Counted from the first letter of the stretch, positions 12,389 through 23,529 are shown. The stretch is 64,000 bases of DNA from Eledone cirrhosa (GCA_964016885.1 OZ024743.1:72735125-72799124), one strand, 5' to 3'. Made by a program: numbers and translations. The notes: generated by a model from the sequence alone, not told the origin.

Positions 12389-12408
12389 ATAATAATAATA
12401 ATAATAAT
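12389..12408. repeat. (TAA)n shared junction of B2 and the minus-strand Tx1-like element
   Basis: Two elements converge tail to tail here: B2 on the plus strand and the L1/Tx1-like element on the minus strand, whose 3' end reads CCAATAAAGAAACC followed by (ATT)n. Confidence 0.9.
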
Positions 12409-12796
12409 GGTTTCTTTATTGGCTACAAGGGCTGACACAAAGAAAAACATTACAGATGGCACAAACGGTACAGGACGATACAAATGGGTTTTGGCCGTGT
12501 AAAAAAGGTTATAACAAGATAGAGATATCAACAGTAGTTGATATCTCTATCTTGTAGTTCAAACAAAACAAGTAGTTCAAACAAAACAAGTTACCCAATA
12601 GGGGGGAAACTTCCGAAAGGCGAAAGCCACACAAAGACCAGGGCTACCCAGACCAGCAGGGCAAGCGCCCTCTATCAGTTTCCCACTCCTCAGTCTACAG
12701 GCGCATACTCAGTGCGGGACCGTTCACTCGGACCAGACTCGCCAATTTCACCCACCTTTCAACAAACTTACTAGAAGACAACACTTGCTTCTCCAC

Positions 12797-13637
12797 TCAG
12801 GTTTTCTTCTTCAAATGAAACTTGAAAAAGTTAATCAGGGATTGGCCGAAGAGGAAAGTGTCCGTCTTCAACCCTTTCAACCTTGTCCACCACACAATCT
12901 CTTTCGCCATGGTCACCTGGCGGATGAAAACTGCCTGCCCTTCCTCCTCTTTAAAGGAGGGTGGCGGGGCTATCTGCACGATGGACTCAGTCCATAAACC
13001 GGATCCGTCCTACACGCAACAGCAGCTGTTCGACATAGCTCCACAAATCAGCAATCCTCGGTTTCGTCGCTCTGCGCGCATCTCGGACAGGCACGGCTAA
13101 CGGCACCTCCGTGCCCTAGAGCTAATCCCGAACCGGCAACGCTACCCGGTAGCACTGCCAGGCCAGGTATTTTTGGAAGTTGTCCATAGGCTCCGGTCTG
13201 AAAGTTCTCTTGAAGAGAGCGAACAGCTGATCGTCTTCAGCGCCCAGGGTCTCCCCGAGAAAGTCGTCGCTCTTTCCCTCCACTAGCCCTCTATAGAGCG
13301 CCGAGGTGGATGTTCCACAGATACTAGTGCCCAGCTGGTAGAGGCTGATGAGCGCTTGAAGACATTCCAGATTCCAAGCTCTATCCCTCGGTCTTTTCCT
13401 GATCCAGGACTGCAGCTCCGTCAAGGAGACGAGGTGGGGAAAAGCGCGTCTGGCAAACGGCGACCACAACTGTTCACCGTCAAGGAAGCACCAGAGATGT
13501 CGAATCCTCAGCGCATATTTGCGCATCATCAGCCACGGCATGCCTATTCCCCCACGCAACGGGCGTTGACAGCAAATGGATCGTCTGACCATGAAAGCAC
13601 GTCCCTTCCACAAAAAGCGGAAGTGAAGGCGCTCCAT
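12797..13637 (-). pseudogene. Tx1-like ORF2 C-terminal domain
   Basis: Minus frame 13637-13122 reads MERLHFRFLWKGRAFMVRRS, CQRPLRGGIGMPWLMMRKYA and DNFQKYLAWQCYRVALPVRD, the region after the RT in this LINE. 12979-12797 adds FIRQVTMAKEIVWWTRLKGL and a basic end. A CCHC-type motif expected between the two is eroded near 13100. No catalytic role is known for this part; it is thought to bind RNA or DNA. Confidence 0.7.
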
Positions 13638-13658
13638 TTTGGTCAGAGTTGGGCGAGT

Positions 13659-14750
13659 TCAAGGTACGACGGTCAGGCGGTAGCAGATGACGGACGCTAT
13701 GTACGCATTCGCCACCTCCGCACTACCATTGAGAGACAGCCTCCTCTCGGCCCATTTCTGGGTGAGAGAGGCTACCATGCTCGTCACCTCGCTCCAGTTT
13801 TTCTCTATCTGGAAGACCGGACCGAACCAGACAACGAGCAATTTAATCGGTCCTTCCGTCCAGCGCCCCACGATGCTGTCGGACGGCATGTACTTGCCAC
13901 TCCAGGTCCCGATTTGCAAGGCCACCGACTTTTCCTGGTTTATCTTTGATCCTGTTATCGCTTCGTATTCCTTGAGAGCGGTGTGTCGAGCATCTGGAAG
14001 AGTTTCGTGCTCGACACCAGCACGGTGACGTCGTCGGCGTAAGCTGACAGGATATCCCGCATCCTAGTTCGAGTGGGATCCCCCTCATCGTCTCCAATTT
14101 GTGAAATAACGGCTCGAGGGCTAGTAAGTACAAGAGGGACCTGAGCGGGAAACCCTGGCGGACCGAGTGCATGATGCTGAAAGGCTGCGACAGGTGACCA
14201 TTCACCCTCGAGGACCGCAGCCAGGTACCGATGGTCGACCCTATCAAATGCTTTAGATTGATCCAAGTTAATCAGTGCCCCACCCGTGCCAGGTTCCTTA
14301 ACCACCCTCTCTATGATGTATCGCATTAGATGGAGGTTGTCGTGGATTAATCTGTCCGGAATGGCGCATGTCTGCGCCTCTCCCACCAGATTTCCGACGA
14401 CAAGCGCCAATCTCTTTGCTAACACCGTGGCCAAAATCTTAAACTCTGCGTGCAGCAGAGTTATGGGCCTGAAATTTTCTATAACGTCCCCCTTGTTCGG
14501 GTCTTTTCTCAGCAGCACCACCGCTCCCTGCTCACAAATCTGGGAATGCTCCCGTTTTGCAGCCAGTTGCAGTAGACATCTGCCAAGAGGTCGCCGAACA
14601 AGTCTGACATATACGCATAAAGCTCGTAGGGTAGACCATCCATTTACCCATCGCTTCCCGTATTTCATTGGCTGTTATCGACTTTTCGCAGCACTGCGAT
14701 GCAGTCGTCGAGAGCCGCGGCAGTTCATCGAGGTATGAATCGAAGTCCAT
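13659..14750 (-). pseudogene. Tx1-like ORF2 reverse transcriptase
   Basis: The RT is spread over three minus frames. 14750-14532 carries SITANEIREAMGKW. 14668-13955 carries RGAVVLLRKDPNKGDV-like sequence, NFRPITLLHAEFK, motif A INLDQSKAFDRVDHRYL and the catalytic box SAYADDVTVLV near 14030. 14247-13843 carries a diverged SVRQGFPLRSLLYLLALEPL, where a QGCPLSP type is expected. 13925-13659 gives NWSEVTSMVASLTQKWAERR. The YADD aspartates are present, but frame breaks and a changed QGCPLS box show it is dead. Confidence 0.8.
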
Positions 14751-15317
14751 ACTCCGATCCAGAGTTCAAGACGTCTGATAAGGTTGTTGAGGCTTTTACA
14801 CCCTCCTGTCTTGTCTACTAGCCCCACATAATCCCAGCATGCATCTAAGATACCGTTCCACTCGCCCACTAACACTAAGGAGCGGGACGTTCCAAGAAAG
14901 GTCCCTAGACGTCAGAAGAAATCTGGCCGTCCTACTCCAGTTGGGGCGTAGACGGCTACTAGCCTGAAAGCATTGCCTTCGCTGCCGGTAACGTCCAGCA
15001 CCACCGACTTACCTTATCGGTCCAGGAAGATGGCCCGTATGCGATTTCCAAGCCTCTCTGAAAAGCACTGCCACCCCTCCCCACGATCCTGGACAGCTGG
15101 GAGATGCCTATACATCGTAGCCGCCGAAGATCTGTGCGAAGCCTCGTGCTTCGGAGATTCTGTTCTCGCAGATGGTCACAACATCTATATTTAGTGTCCT
15201 GAGGTCGTTAAGCAGGTGACTCTTCTTCCAATATGACCCTAGGCCACGTACATTTATACTGCCTATTCTAAGTACGACCATTTTGGATGAGAAACGGGGC
15301 AAGTGAGAAAGGGTCAC
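14751..15317 (-). pseudogene. Tx1-like ORF2 APE-type endonuclease
   Basis: Minus frame 15317-15108 starts with the typical N terminus MVVLRIGSINVRGLGSYWKK (Asn of INVRG, then LLNDLRTLNIDVVTICENRI, the ETR position reading ENR). After frame breaks, 14875 gives LVGEWNGILDACWDYVG, the strand with the conserved G-D-x-N motif, here GEWN. The enzyme would nick target DNA. Two active-site positions look altered, in line with decay. Confidence 0.75.
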
Positions 15318-15589
15318 TTACCTTGATCGTATGGTGAAGGGACAGTAGAACCGTCTCTTTGGGTGGTCATGGGTGTTTCCAAGAGGATATCAGTGTATAT
15401 CCTCTTGGTAAACGACCCTCTGATGTTTCCAAATGCGTGGTGGAATTATTGTTTTAAAAGTTTGTACTATTCTCTTTTGACTTCAATGTTTGTCGGGAGA
15501 ATTCTTGGTGTTGGTGGGGTGTAGTAGTTTTGTTTTGTGATGTCTGTGTGCTCCTTTATATGTTGTATGAGTTCTTTATTTGCCATGTT

Positions 15590-16362
15590 TATGGTTGTGT
15601 ACTTTTTGGTGGGAGTGGTGATTTAGTTGCTGTTTTCTTGTTGTTGCTGTTGGATGTGTGTGTTTTGTTGTATTTGCGATGTTGGTGCTTTTGGTAATGC
15701 TGGTGGTGGTGTGGTTGTTGTTGTTGGTGGGGATGCTTGTGGTGGTGATGGCGGTGATGCTTGTGGTGGTGATGGTGGTGATGTTGCTGCAATTCTCGTT
15801 GCAACATTTACCCCTTTTTAAGTGCCTTCAATTTTGGAGGGTGAAGTTAAGGTTTTTTTTCTCTTTTGCTCTTTTGTGGCAGACCGTTTGACACTTGCCT
15901 CCCGACTCATATTCCATGTCAGATTCCGTGGCATCTGGGAGGGGAACGAGCTATACTGCTGTTGGTGGTGTTAGTGGAGCCCGCTCCGGCGATTTTGCCG
16001 CAGGTGTGGCTACTGCGACTGTTGGTGCCACTGCTGCCGCTGCTTTAGTTGTCCATGGCCTTGGTATGGGTGCCACGTACGTTGCCCTCCTACTCACCAT
16101 GGAAAGGTCTTCTGCCTCTGTTCCCTGCCTTGCTCTGGGTAGCAGTGGATCAGGTGTTGGAATGAGAGGGGCCCTCTTCTTGGCTGTTCTCTGCGGGTAG
16201 AAGGCCCTGAGGTAACCTTTCTGCCCACATAGATAGCACTTTGGGATGCTTCCATCCACGATTGTAGGGAGTTGGAGCCCTTCTTCAAGGTATTTGATGT
16301 CTGGGATGGCCTCGATGCACTCCTGGTCAGTCTGTATTAGAATTTGCATGCCTATTCCTGAC
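15590..16362 (-). pseudogene. Tx1-like ORF1 remnant with zinc-knuckle trace
   Basis: The minus frame from about 16362 to 15951 contains IPKCYLCGQKGYLRAFYPQ, a CCHC knuckle in which the His and last Cys have become Tyr, followed by an Ala/Pro/Thr-rich low-complexity tail. A His/Gln-rich stretch in 15807-15589 comes from GTG/TTG simple sequence. This is the nucleic-acid-binding (gag-like) first ORF; the N-terminal part is missing. Confidence 0.6.
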
Positions 16363-16515
16363 CAGTTCAAATGGCATGATTGCTGGGAACAGCAAATACC
16401 CTCAAATACGTCCTGAATGTTTGAGGCTGCAGGTAGCGGCTTGATATTCATTTCAACAAACTTTCCAGTTACATAACATCAATGACTAAGACTCAAAGAA
16501 CAATAATAATAATAA
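16363..16515 (+). mobile_element. Element B3: 150-bp 3' end fragment of the B family with TAA tail
   Basis: TTCAAATGGCATGATTGCTG through GGCTTGATATTCATTTCAAC to GACTCAAAGAACAATAATAA matches the last 150 bp of B1 and B2. It is a very short 5'-truncated insertion directly followed by A2. Confidence 0.85.
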
Positions 16516-18690
16516 GATCCAGAACTCCAAACAAAACCAAAGGATAATTCACAAGAATAACATAACTCTCAAAGACATTATCATCACAAATAATCTAAAC
16601 ATTACTGATTTAAATCATCTCTAATATGCATCGGCTAAAGTCACCACTCATTTATTTGGAGTGAAAATGAAAAACAACAAAGGAATTCCCACAAAAACCT
16701 ACTTGGCAAGAGAACAGCAATCGCTAAATAAACCTTCTCCAATCTGACATAGACATTTTAGCAAACTACAAAGTAGGTTAACATGTTAGACAAACTAAAC
16801 TTAGAAAATTAAAAGGAAAATACAGTATAAAATCAACAAGTGATATAGACATGCTGATAGAAACAATCAAGCAAAAAGTGTCGGCCAAAGCTGCTCGTAT
16901 AAGGCGCTTTCAAAAACGATCTTGATTCTATAAGAGCAATAATATCTTCAAAAACAACCAAAGAAACTTCTACATTAAAATTGGCAAGTCAACAATAACT
17001 GCTAAATCTATACCACCCAAGAAGGAAGTGCAAGAATTCTGAGAAAAGATCTGGGCCGAAGATAAAGTTCATAATATACAAACCCCATGGATAGACAGAC
17101 AAATGAAAGATACAGCTCACCTTGAGGAACAAATATGGGAAAATATAACAGTTGAACAGTTGCGCTTGGCTCTAAGAAAAACCAGCAAATGGAAATACCC
17201 AGGAAAAGACAAAATACAAAACTTTTGGATAAATGCCTTCACAGAGTCTCATGAACTGTTAGCCCAACTTTACAATGAAATAGTTAAGGAGCCAGAAAAG
17301 ATACCATCATGGCTAGTTAATGGCATTACATTCCTGCTTCCGAAGAATGATGAGACAAACAATCCCAAAAATTACAGACCGATAACTTGCATGACCACAA
17401 TGTATAACATTTTAACATCAGTCCTAACTGAATACACATATGACCACCTGATAACAAATGACCTATTTCCCATTGAGCAGAAAGGGTGTAAACGAGGCTC
17501 ATATGGCTGTAAGGATCAGCTTCTGGTTAACAAAATGATACTGGAAGATTGTCATAATAGACACAAAAATCTATCGATTGCTTGGATAGATTATAAAAAA
17601 GCATTCGATAGTTTGCCACACAGTTGGATTGAAAAATGTTTAGAGATTTTCAAAATATCCCCCGTTGTCAGGAGGTTTTTATCATTCAGTATGAAGACAT
17701 GGAAAACGACACTCCTTTTGAATAGTGAAAGAAAAATCACTGGTAGCTGTAGAAGTAAATATTAATTGTGGAATTTTTCAGGGTGACTCATGATCACCGC
17801 TTTTATTCTGCATCGCACTTATACCATTAAATAAAATGCTAAATGAAACAAAACATGGATATAAAGTCTATGGCAAAACCAATAAGCACTTGTTCTATAT
17901 GGATGACCTGAAACAATTTACAAAAAATGATGAACAATTGCAAGGACTATTATCCACTGTGAAGCAGTTCAGTGAAGATATTAAAATGGAGTTTAGACTA
18001 GATAAATGGGCCAGAGGTAAGCTACAGAAAAGGTCAGGAATTAATTTTGATCGGGGGAATGTGATAAGAGAACTTGATCAAGAGGAAACTTACAAATATC
18101 TAGGTGTTTGTGAAGGAGACGGAATCAAGCACTCGACAATGAAGGAAGGATAAGGAAGGAATGTTACCGCAGAGTAGGAGCATTCTTAAGAACGGAATTG
18201 AATGCAAAGAATAAATCGATGCCATAAACATGCTTGCCATACCCGTAGTAACCTACAATTACAACGTCATCAACTGGTCAAGCACAGAGATCCGTAGGCT
18301 CGATACATAAATTCGAAAATTCTTAACCATGCACAGAAGTCAACACCCTAAGGCAGATACAGATAGAATATATCTCCCTAGAACGAGGACGTGGGTTAAT
18401 CCACTTAGATAATTCTTTGAAAGCTGCAACAATTGGATTATCTACATATCTAAGAGAATCACATGATTGGATGATCAAACTCGTTTTGAAACACGAAAGC
18501 ATCAAAAGATCATACTCCATTACAAAAGATGCACAAAGATACAGTAATGAACTACAAATTTCAGATGTTCCACTTACTGCTGAAATGAAAAACAGAAATA
18601 GCAAAGCAGGTAAAAGTAACTGCAAAGAAAGAACTGCTACAGAAACTGACTAAGAAATGGCAATTGGTATGAACTTCCATATGTTTCTAA
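16512..18690 (+). pseudogene. Element A2: second A-family RLE-clade retrotransposon, broken
   Basis: Homologous to A1 from its position 3582 onward and begins right at the B3 TAA tail. Open pieces lie at 17103-17765 (LRLALRKTSKWKYPGKDKIQ, WIDYKKAFDSLPHSWI) and 17836-18153 (FYMDDLKQFTKNDEQ, catalytic YMDD present). Early stops occur near 16622 and 17040. A one-base insertion at about 17741 breaks the frame before QGDSL, followed by a stop in place of Leu (TCATGATCACC). It is truncated 3' near 18690, shortly after the point where A1 switches to B1, and has no nuclease region. Confidence 0.85.
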
Positions 18691-18739
18691 CGATAAGTGT
18701 TCATAAACAAACAGACACAGACGCACGCACATATAAACA

Positions 18740-18744
18740 TGCAT

Positions 18745-18777
<33 letters not shown>

Positions 18778-18795
18778 CACATGTATATATATATA
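18740..18795. repeat. (CA)n microsatellite with short AT tract
   Basis: ACACAC units interrupted by AAAC, followed by TATATA. Confidence 0.9.
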
Positions 18796-19038
18796 CATAA
18801 TAAATAAATTATACAATTATCAAAGTTGTGTTCAAATCATTTAATAGCTGACAATCGGTTCTTCCAAACTCTCGTTTGGAGTCATCGGAGCATTATCAAT
18901 GTTTGCACATATAACTACCCTACTATTCAACTGAACAATAATATAGATACATATAAATTGATGTGAGCAACAGTTTCTTATTTACAGGGTGGAATGGATG
19001 TGACATATATTTTACGATAATTGTACAATAATTGTAGA

Positions 19039-19138
19039 ATCATTCAAGTTCAAATTCAAATCAAAATTAAAATTCAAATCAAAATTAAAATTCACATCAA
19101 AATTAAAATTCAAATCAAAATTCAAATTCAAATCAAAA
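19039..19138. repeat. Minisatellite of ~18-bp ATTCAAATCAAAATTAAA units
   Basis: About five imperfect direct copies differing by single bases. No coding potential. Confidence 0.85.
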
Positions 19139-19596
19139 GCACGGAGTGGAATACATGCAACAGTTAAAACAAGGGAATAGTCCAAATATTAAAGAGGCAT
19201 TGAAGAAGCAGTTTTGAGAAAGGAAGAGTGCGATAAAAAATCATATGCAGGCATATGTGACTGCGTAAGTCATATACATGAGAAGGTGACAAGCAAAGCT
19301 ATTATGCATATATAGATGAATAAATACTGCAGTTGAAGCAAATATGTTAATGTATTAGAGTCTATGGTGGATGTTGAATGTTGATGGTGTTCGAATCAAT
19401 GTGTGTTGATAATGTTCGAATTAATTTATTTATTTAACTTATCTGTAAAACAACTGATGTTCATACATTGAGCTATTTCTCTTACTGGTAATAAGGTAAT
19501 TAAGAAAGTACTGACCTTCCTATTTATAGTTGTTTATACTATATACATAACTATAAATGGTATTATTACTATTATATATATACACACACACACACT

Positions 19597-19722
19597 GAAA
19601 TATCTATGATCGTCGGCAAATCACTGATGAGGGACTTATTTTATTACATGTTATCCATGTGCAACCTGCAGTATTCTTCTCCCCATTTTTTCACATATAT
19701 TTACCTAAACTGCGATTCTGTT

Positions 19723-19806
<84 letters not shown>

Positions 19807-20786
19807 TGCTCCCTCGTTCTCTGTTTCTCCTACTTTCTTTCGCCCCCTCTGTCATGTCAGTTAATTCTTCCTCACACTTCCACTCACTCACTCACTGTTT
19901 CTCCTCTTCTCACTTCACCCCGTTCGTGACGAAAACATTTTCTCTCTTTCTCACATTTGGATTCGTTCCCCAAAGGTCTTTTTTCTAAGCGCTCATGTAT
20001 TCACCTAGCTTATGCTAACAGAATAACTATGAAGCTTGTTCCCTTCCTTCTACGGTTAGCTCTCCTCTTTGTTGTTATCTTGTCTCACTCGCTTTACGCG
20101 TTTTAATTGTCCTAATAACTTAATTTAGTTATTATTGCACCGACGTGAGGTATGTGATTTTTAATGCAATGAAATATCTATTATCGTCGGCAAATCACTG
20201 ATGAGAGACTTATTTTATTACATGTTATCCATGTGCAACCTGCAATATTCTTCTCCCCATTTTTTCACATATATTTACCTAAACTGCGATTCTGTTTTTT
20301 TTTCTCTCTCTCTCTCTTACTGCTCCCTCGTTCTCTCTGTTTCTCCTACTTTCTTTCGCCCCCTCTGTCATGTCAGTTAACTCTTCCTCACACTTCCACT
20401 CACTCACTCACTGTTTCTCCTCTTCTCACTTCACCCCGTTCGTGACGAAAACATTTTCTCTCTTTCTCACACTTGGATTCGTTCCCGAAAGGTCTTTTTT
20501 CTAAGCGCTCATATATTCACCTAGCTTATGCTAACAGAATAACTATGAAGCTTGTTCCCTTCCTTCTACGGTTAGCTCTCCTCTTTGTTGTTATCTTGTC
20601 TCACTCGCTTTACGCGTTTTATTTGTCCTAATAACTTAATTTAGTTATTATTGCACCGACGTGAGGTATATGATTTTTAATGCAATGAAATATCTATGAT
20701 CGTCGGTAAATCACTGATGAGGGACTTATTTTATTACATGTTATCCATGTGCAACCTGCAGTATTCTTCTCCCCATTTTTTCACAT

Positions 20787-20790
<4 letters not shown>
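19597..20790. repeat. Large tandem duplication, 2.2 copies of a 528-570 bp unit containing (TC)n
   Basis: Units start GAAATATCTATGATCGTCGG at about 19597, 20167 and 20695 (third partial). The first two are almost identical apart from the (TC)n length (19726-19802 versus 20303-20316). The third breaks off at CCATTTTTTCACATATAT, exactly at an AT microsatellite. Each unit contains CACTGATGAG but no hammerhead GAAA in the right place. Confidence 0.9.

Positions 20791-20831
<41 letters not shown>
20785..20831. repeat. (AT)n microsatellite
   Basis: Interrupted AT dinucleotides separating the tandem unit from the F2 palindrome. Confidence 0.9.
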
Positions 20832-20833
<2 letters not shown>

Positions 20834-20888
20834 AGTATGCATGTATACGTACATACATATATGTATACAGACGTACAGTAGCATGCAC

Positions 20889-20921
<33 letters not shown>

Positions 20922-21079
20922 CATATGCATACAGGTACACATACATATATGCACGTATCAGTTTAGCGGCGCTTATTATAACGTCGCTTTGTTCGTTTGT
21001 AAACAAACTGAACAGCCTGAATTTATGCCATACGGTGTTAAGGCAACCACGTCACCTTTTTGTTCAACACTGACACAGG

Positions 21080-21124
21080 AACGATGTACTAGTTTCAAGC
21101 TTGTTAGCTATCATCAGCACCGTT
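21080..21124 (-). ncRNA. Hammerhead ribozyme motif in F2, arm 1
   Basis: On the minus strand: stem I AACGGTG/CATCGTT (7 bp with one G-U), core CTGATGA, stem II AGCT-AACA-AGCT closed by a U-U, GAAA, two-base-pair stem III (AC-TA-GT) and a GTA cleavage triplet. Mirror copy of 21296-21340. Confidence 0.75.
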
Positions 21125-21295
21125 TACCCATCTGCCAGTGAGAAATGAAATTTCGTTTTCATTTTGTTTCAATTTATCGTTTTCGGTATGCCTGACCGAT
21201 TTAACTCACTCAATATGCAAATTAGGCTGCTCAGCCGTTAATTTTCATAACGAAAGTATATACTTTCGAACGTTCAACTATCTGGCAGATGGGTA

Positions 21296-21340
21296 AACGG
21301 TGCTGATGATAGCTAACAAGCTTGAAACTAGTACATCGTT
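21296..21340 (+). ncRNA. Hammerhead ribozyme motif in F2, arm 2
   Basis: Stem I 21296-21302 pairs with 21334-21340, core CTGATGA is at 21303-21309, stem II AGCT-AACA-AGCT at 21311-21322, GAAA at 21324-21327, and minimal stem III AC-TA-GT with cleavage expected after A21333. All conserved core bases are present. The U-U at the base of stem II is the one irregular feature. Hammerheads with very short stem III are known from Penelope-like elements and retrozymes; activity here is inferred. Confidence 0.8.
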
Positions 21341-21643
21341 CCTGTGTCAGTGTTGAACAAAAAGGTGACGTGGTTGCCTTAACACCGTATGGCATAAATT
21401 CAGGCTGTTCAGTTTGTTTACAAACGAACAAAGCGACGTTATAATAAGCGCCGCTAAACTGATACGTGCATATATGTATGTGTACCTGTATGCATATGTA
21501 TATATATATGTATATATATATATATATGTGCATGCTACTGTACGTCTGTATACATATATGTATGTACGTATACATGCATACTTACATTTAAGTAAGTGCC
21601 ATACTAAGAGTGAGAAATGAAATTTCGTTTTCATTTTGTTTCA

Positions 21644-21647
<4 letters not shown>

Positions 21648-21723
<76 letters not shown>

Positions 21724-21724
21724 G
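21648..21724. repeat. (AT)n microsatellite
   Basis: Long AT run after the F2 end phrase GTGAGAAATGAAATTTCGTT. Confidence 0.95.
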
Positions 21725-21784
21725 TATTCTTCCACCGGTTGCAACGTTTTTTGAAATATTCACTTCTGCGTTTACAGATTGACT

Positions 21785-21870
21785 TTGTTAGTTTCAGAAG
21801 TTCCCGTTAAGGGTGAAAGCAGCGATTCTTTTCTTAAACTTTAATCTGTTATGTTAATAAATATATATAT
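21785..21870. repeat. Short terminal repeat, copy 1 of a small family
   Basis: GTGAAAGCAGCGATTCTTTT and CTTAAACTTTAATCTGTTAT, ending in TTAATAAATATATAT. Related ends occur at 28270-28345, 32580-32635 (reverse) and 54700-54795, each next to AT repeats. It may be the end of a small transposon. Confidence 0.5.
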
Positions 21871-22560
21871 AGATTACAAGTTGGCATAAACATCTTTTAT
21901 GCAATTTGTAATCTATGAAATGTATGTGTTTTAACTATGCCAACATGTATTTATCTGAGTTTGAATATTTATACGTACACATAATTGATATTATTTTAGA
22001 GCGTATCTTATGGTGTATTTTACTAAGTGCAATTTACCATACCGTACCATATTGTGTTGGCTATGTTGTATATTATCGCATTACTGTATTTCATTATCTT
22101 ATTATAAATTTCATCTTTTAATATACATCTTTCCTAGCCGAAACCTTAATTTATATTCACCTAAAAACTCAATACAACACTAAACACCATTTATTTTGAC
22201 ATTCCTTTTAAACCTCACTATACCAGATATATTCAACTATCAGTTTGACAATCCCTTTCCTCCTAGTAGATTGTTATGCCAATTCTACTATTAAGACCAT
22301 TCAACCATTCATTTCAAAGGGTCATGACCTCAACTAAAGTGTATTACTTTTCATCTTAACACCATATGAAAAAAACAATTTGATTGGTTAGTTCTTCAAC
22401 TACCTCCAAATAATACGAACATACCACTAATATAATACGAACATAATACGAATATAATACGAACATAATACGAACATACCACTAATTCTGAATAAAATTA
22501 TTATTGCTTTTGAAAACAGCTGGTGATATTTTTTTTTCTCGTGCAATGTCCATACTCGAT
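21871..22560. other. AT-rich, no gene; small minisatellite at 22412-22480
   Basis: 22412-22480 repeats AATACGAACATA with variants in about six units. A palindrome flanks 21870-21915 (ATTACAAGTTGGCAT and its echo at 21905). Nothing else is recognised. Confidence 0.55.
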
Positions 22561-22578
22561 AACGAGGGGGCAGCCATC

Positions 22579-22609
<31 letters not shown>

Positions 22610-22611
22610 TA

Positions 22612-22812
22612 TGTGCAGTGAAGGCGCGTGGTTGACTGTTTAGTGAATTGGATTCGCAATTGTGAGGTTGTGAGTTTGATTCCCGGACCGAGCGATGCAT
22701 TATATCCTTGAGGTATACACGTCATTTCACGTTCCATGGATTTGCGATCGGTAGATAGTATTAGTAATTGGAAAGACTAATGGAAGCGTTATTTCCTCTG
22801 TCCGATTTGGTG
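22612..22812 (+). mobile_element. tRNA-derived SINE (family S2)
   Basis: AGGCGCGTGGTTGACTG and then GAGTTTGATTCCCGGACCG (box-B-like) form a tRNA-like head. The body has CATTTCACGTTCC and GATAGTATTAGTAATTGGAA. 62383-62600 is a second copy. The assignment is by comparison of the two copies and tRNA-like spacing. Confidence 0.65.
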
Positions 22813-23100
22813 AGCTCCGCTCCATTTGTTAAACGAATAAGGTCTGGGATCTTCTCGGTCGACTGTTATACACACATATGTCGATGCGCTTGTAAATCAC
22901 CATCTCCCGATCAATCGAAGGAACAGCTTGCTACTGACATTGTAACCACCGATAAGCCGACGAAATTTCAAGATTATTAGACCCACATTCACGTAGAATG
23001 CTTTCTTTTCACTGTTCTTTTATTTCAAACCTCGCCACTCTGAATGATGCTTCTCATGATGCCTGTCTACATTCCATAAAATAATTACTACAACCAGTAG
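22813..23100. other. No recognised feature
   Basis: Continuation of SINE flank and unique sequence; no coding support. Confidence 0.4.
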
Positions 23101-23103
23101 TCT

Positions 23104-23152
<49 letters not shown>

Positions 23153-23176
23153 TCACTCACTCTCTCTCTCTCTCTC

Positions 23177-23252
<76 letters not shown>
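23104..23252. repeat. (TC)n microsatellite
   Basis: About 145 bp of CT dinucleotides with short CACTCACTC interruptions. Confidence 0.95.
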
Positions 23253-23529
23253 ACACGCTTCTACTGCAGCCCCCTCTCTCTCAAGTAAATTGGTTGTGTT
23301 TAGAACAGCCATGTGTCACGCCAATACACACCATTCTCTAACATGATATATTGTCCTCGACAATCGCCGATTAAATGGACACAATTGATTGGTTAGTTCA
23401 TATTTTACCAATCCATGTAAGGTGAACCATAAACCCCAAGGGACATGTAAGGGAAGGGTACATGACAGAATACTGAATGGAATTGTATACAATTCTTTGC
23501 TGGTTATGTTGTTGTTATAGTTCACACCT

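Larger units (their letters stand above)
12409..16362 (-). mobile_element. L1/Tx1-like LINE, decayed, 5' truncated
   Basis: The order on the minus strand is an ORF1 remnant (16362-15590), APE-type endonuclease (15317-14700), RT (14750-13640), C-terminal domain (13640-12800) and 3' UTR with AATAAAG near 12418. The block is clearly more GC-rich than its surroundings. Frameshifts and stops are frequent, so it is an inactive copy. Its 5' end abuts a B-family 3' fragment at 16363. The clade call rests on the APE-RT order and the sequence style I recall from Tx1-type elements. Confidence 0.8.
20829..21647. mobile_element. F2 element, inverted dimer with ~300-bp near-identical arms
   Basis: Arm 1 (20829-21137) and arm 2 (21286-21590) are reverse complements over GCACGTATCAGTTTAGCGGC to CGTTTACCCATCTGCCAG, separated by about 148 bp that belongs to one monomer only. 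The monomer recurs at 30113-31150, 31985-32580 and 54270-54640. Each arm contains one complete hammerhead motif. No ORF is present; the element must be non-autonomous. Confidence 0.85.

Noticed and set aside
15627..15891. Val/Gly/Cys-rich plus-strand frames
   Set aside because: Antisense of the His/Gln-rich simple sequence in the Tx1-like ORF1 remnant.
19606..19650. CTGATGAG in the tandem unit as a hammerhead
   Set aside because: GAAA occurs upstream instead of downstream and no stem I or II can be formed; would need a permuted form for which I see no stems.
20734..21141. Open frames across the F2 palindrome
   Set aside because: The same peptide appears from both arms on opposite strands because of the inverted repeat; no protein evidence.
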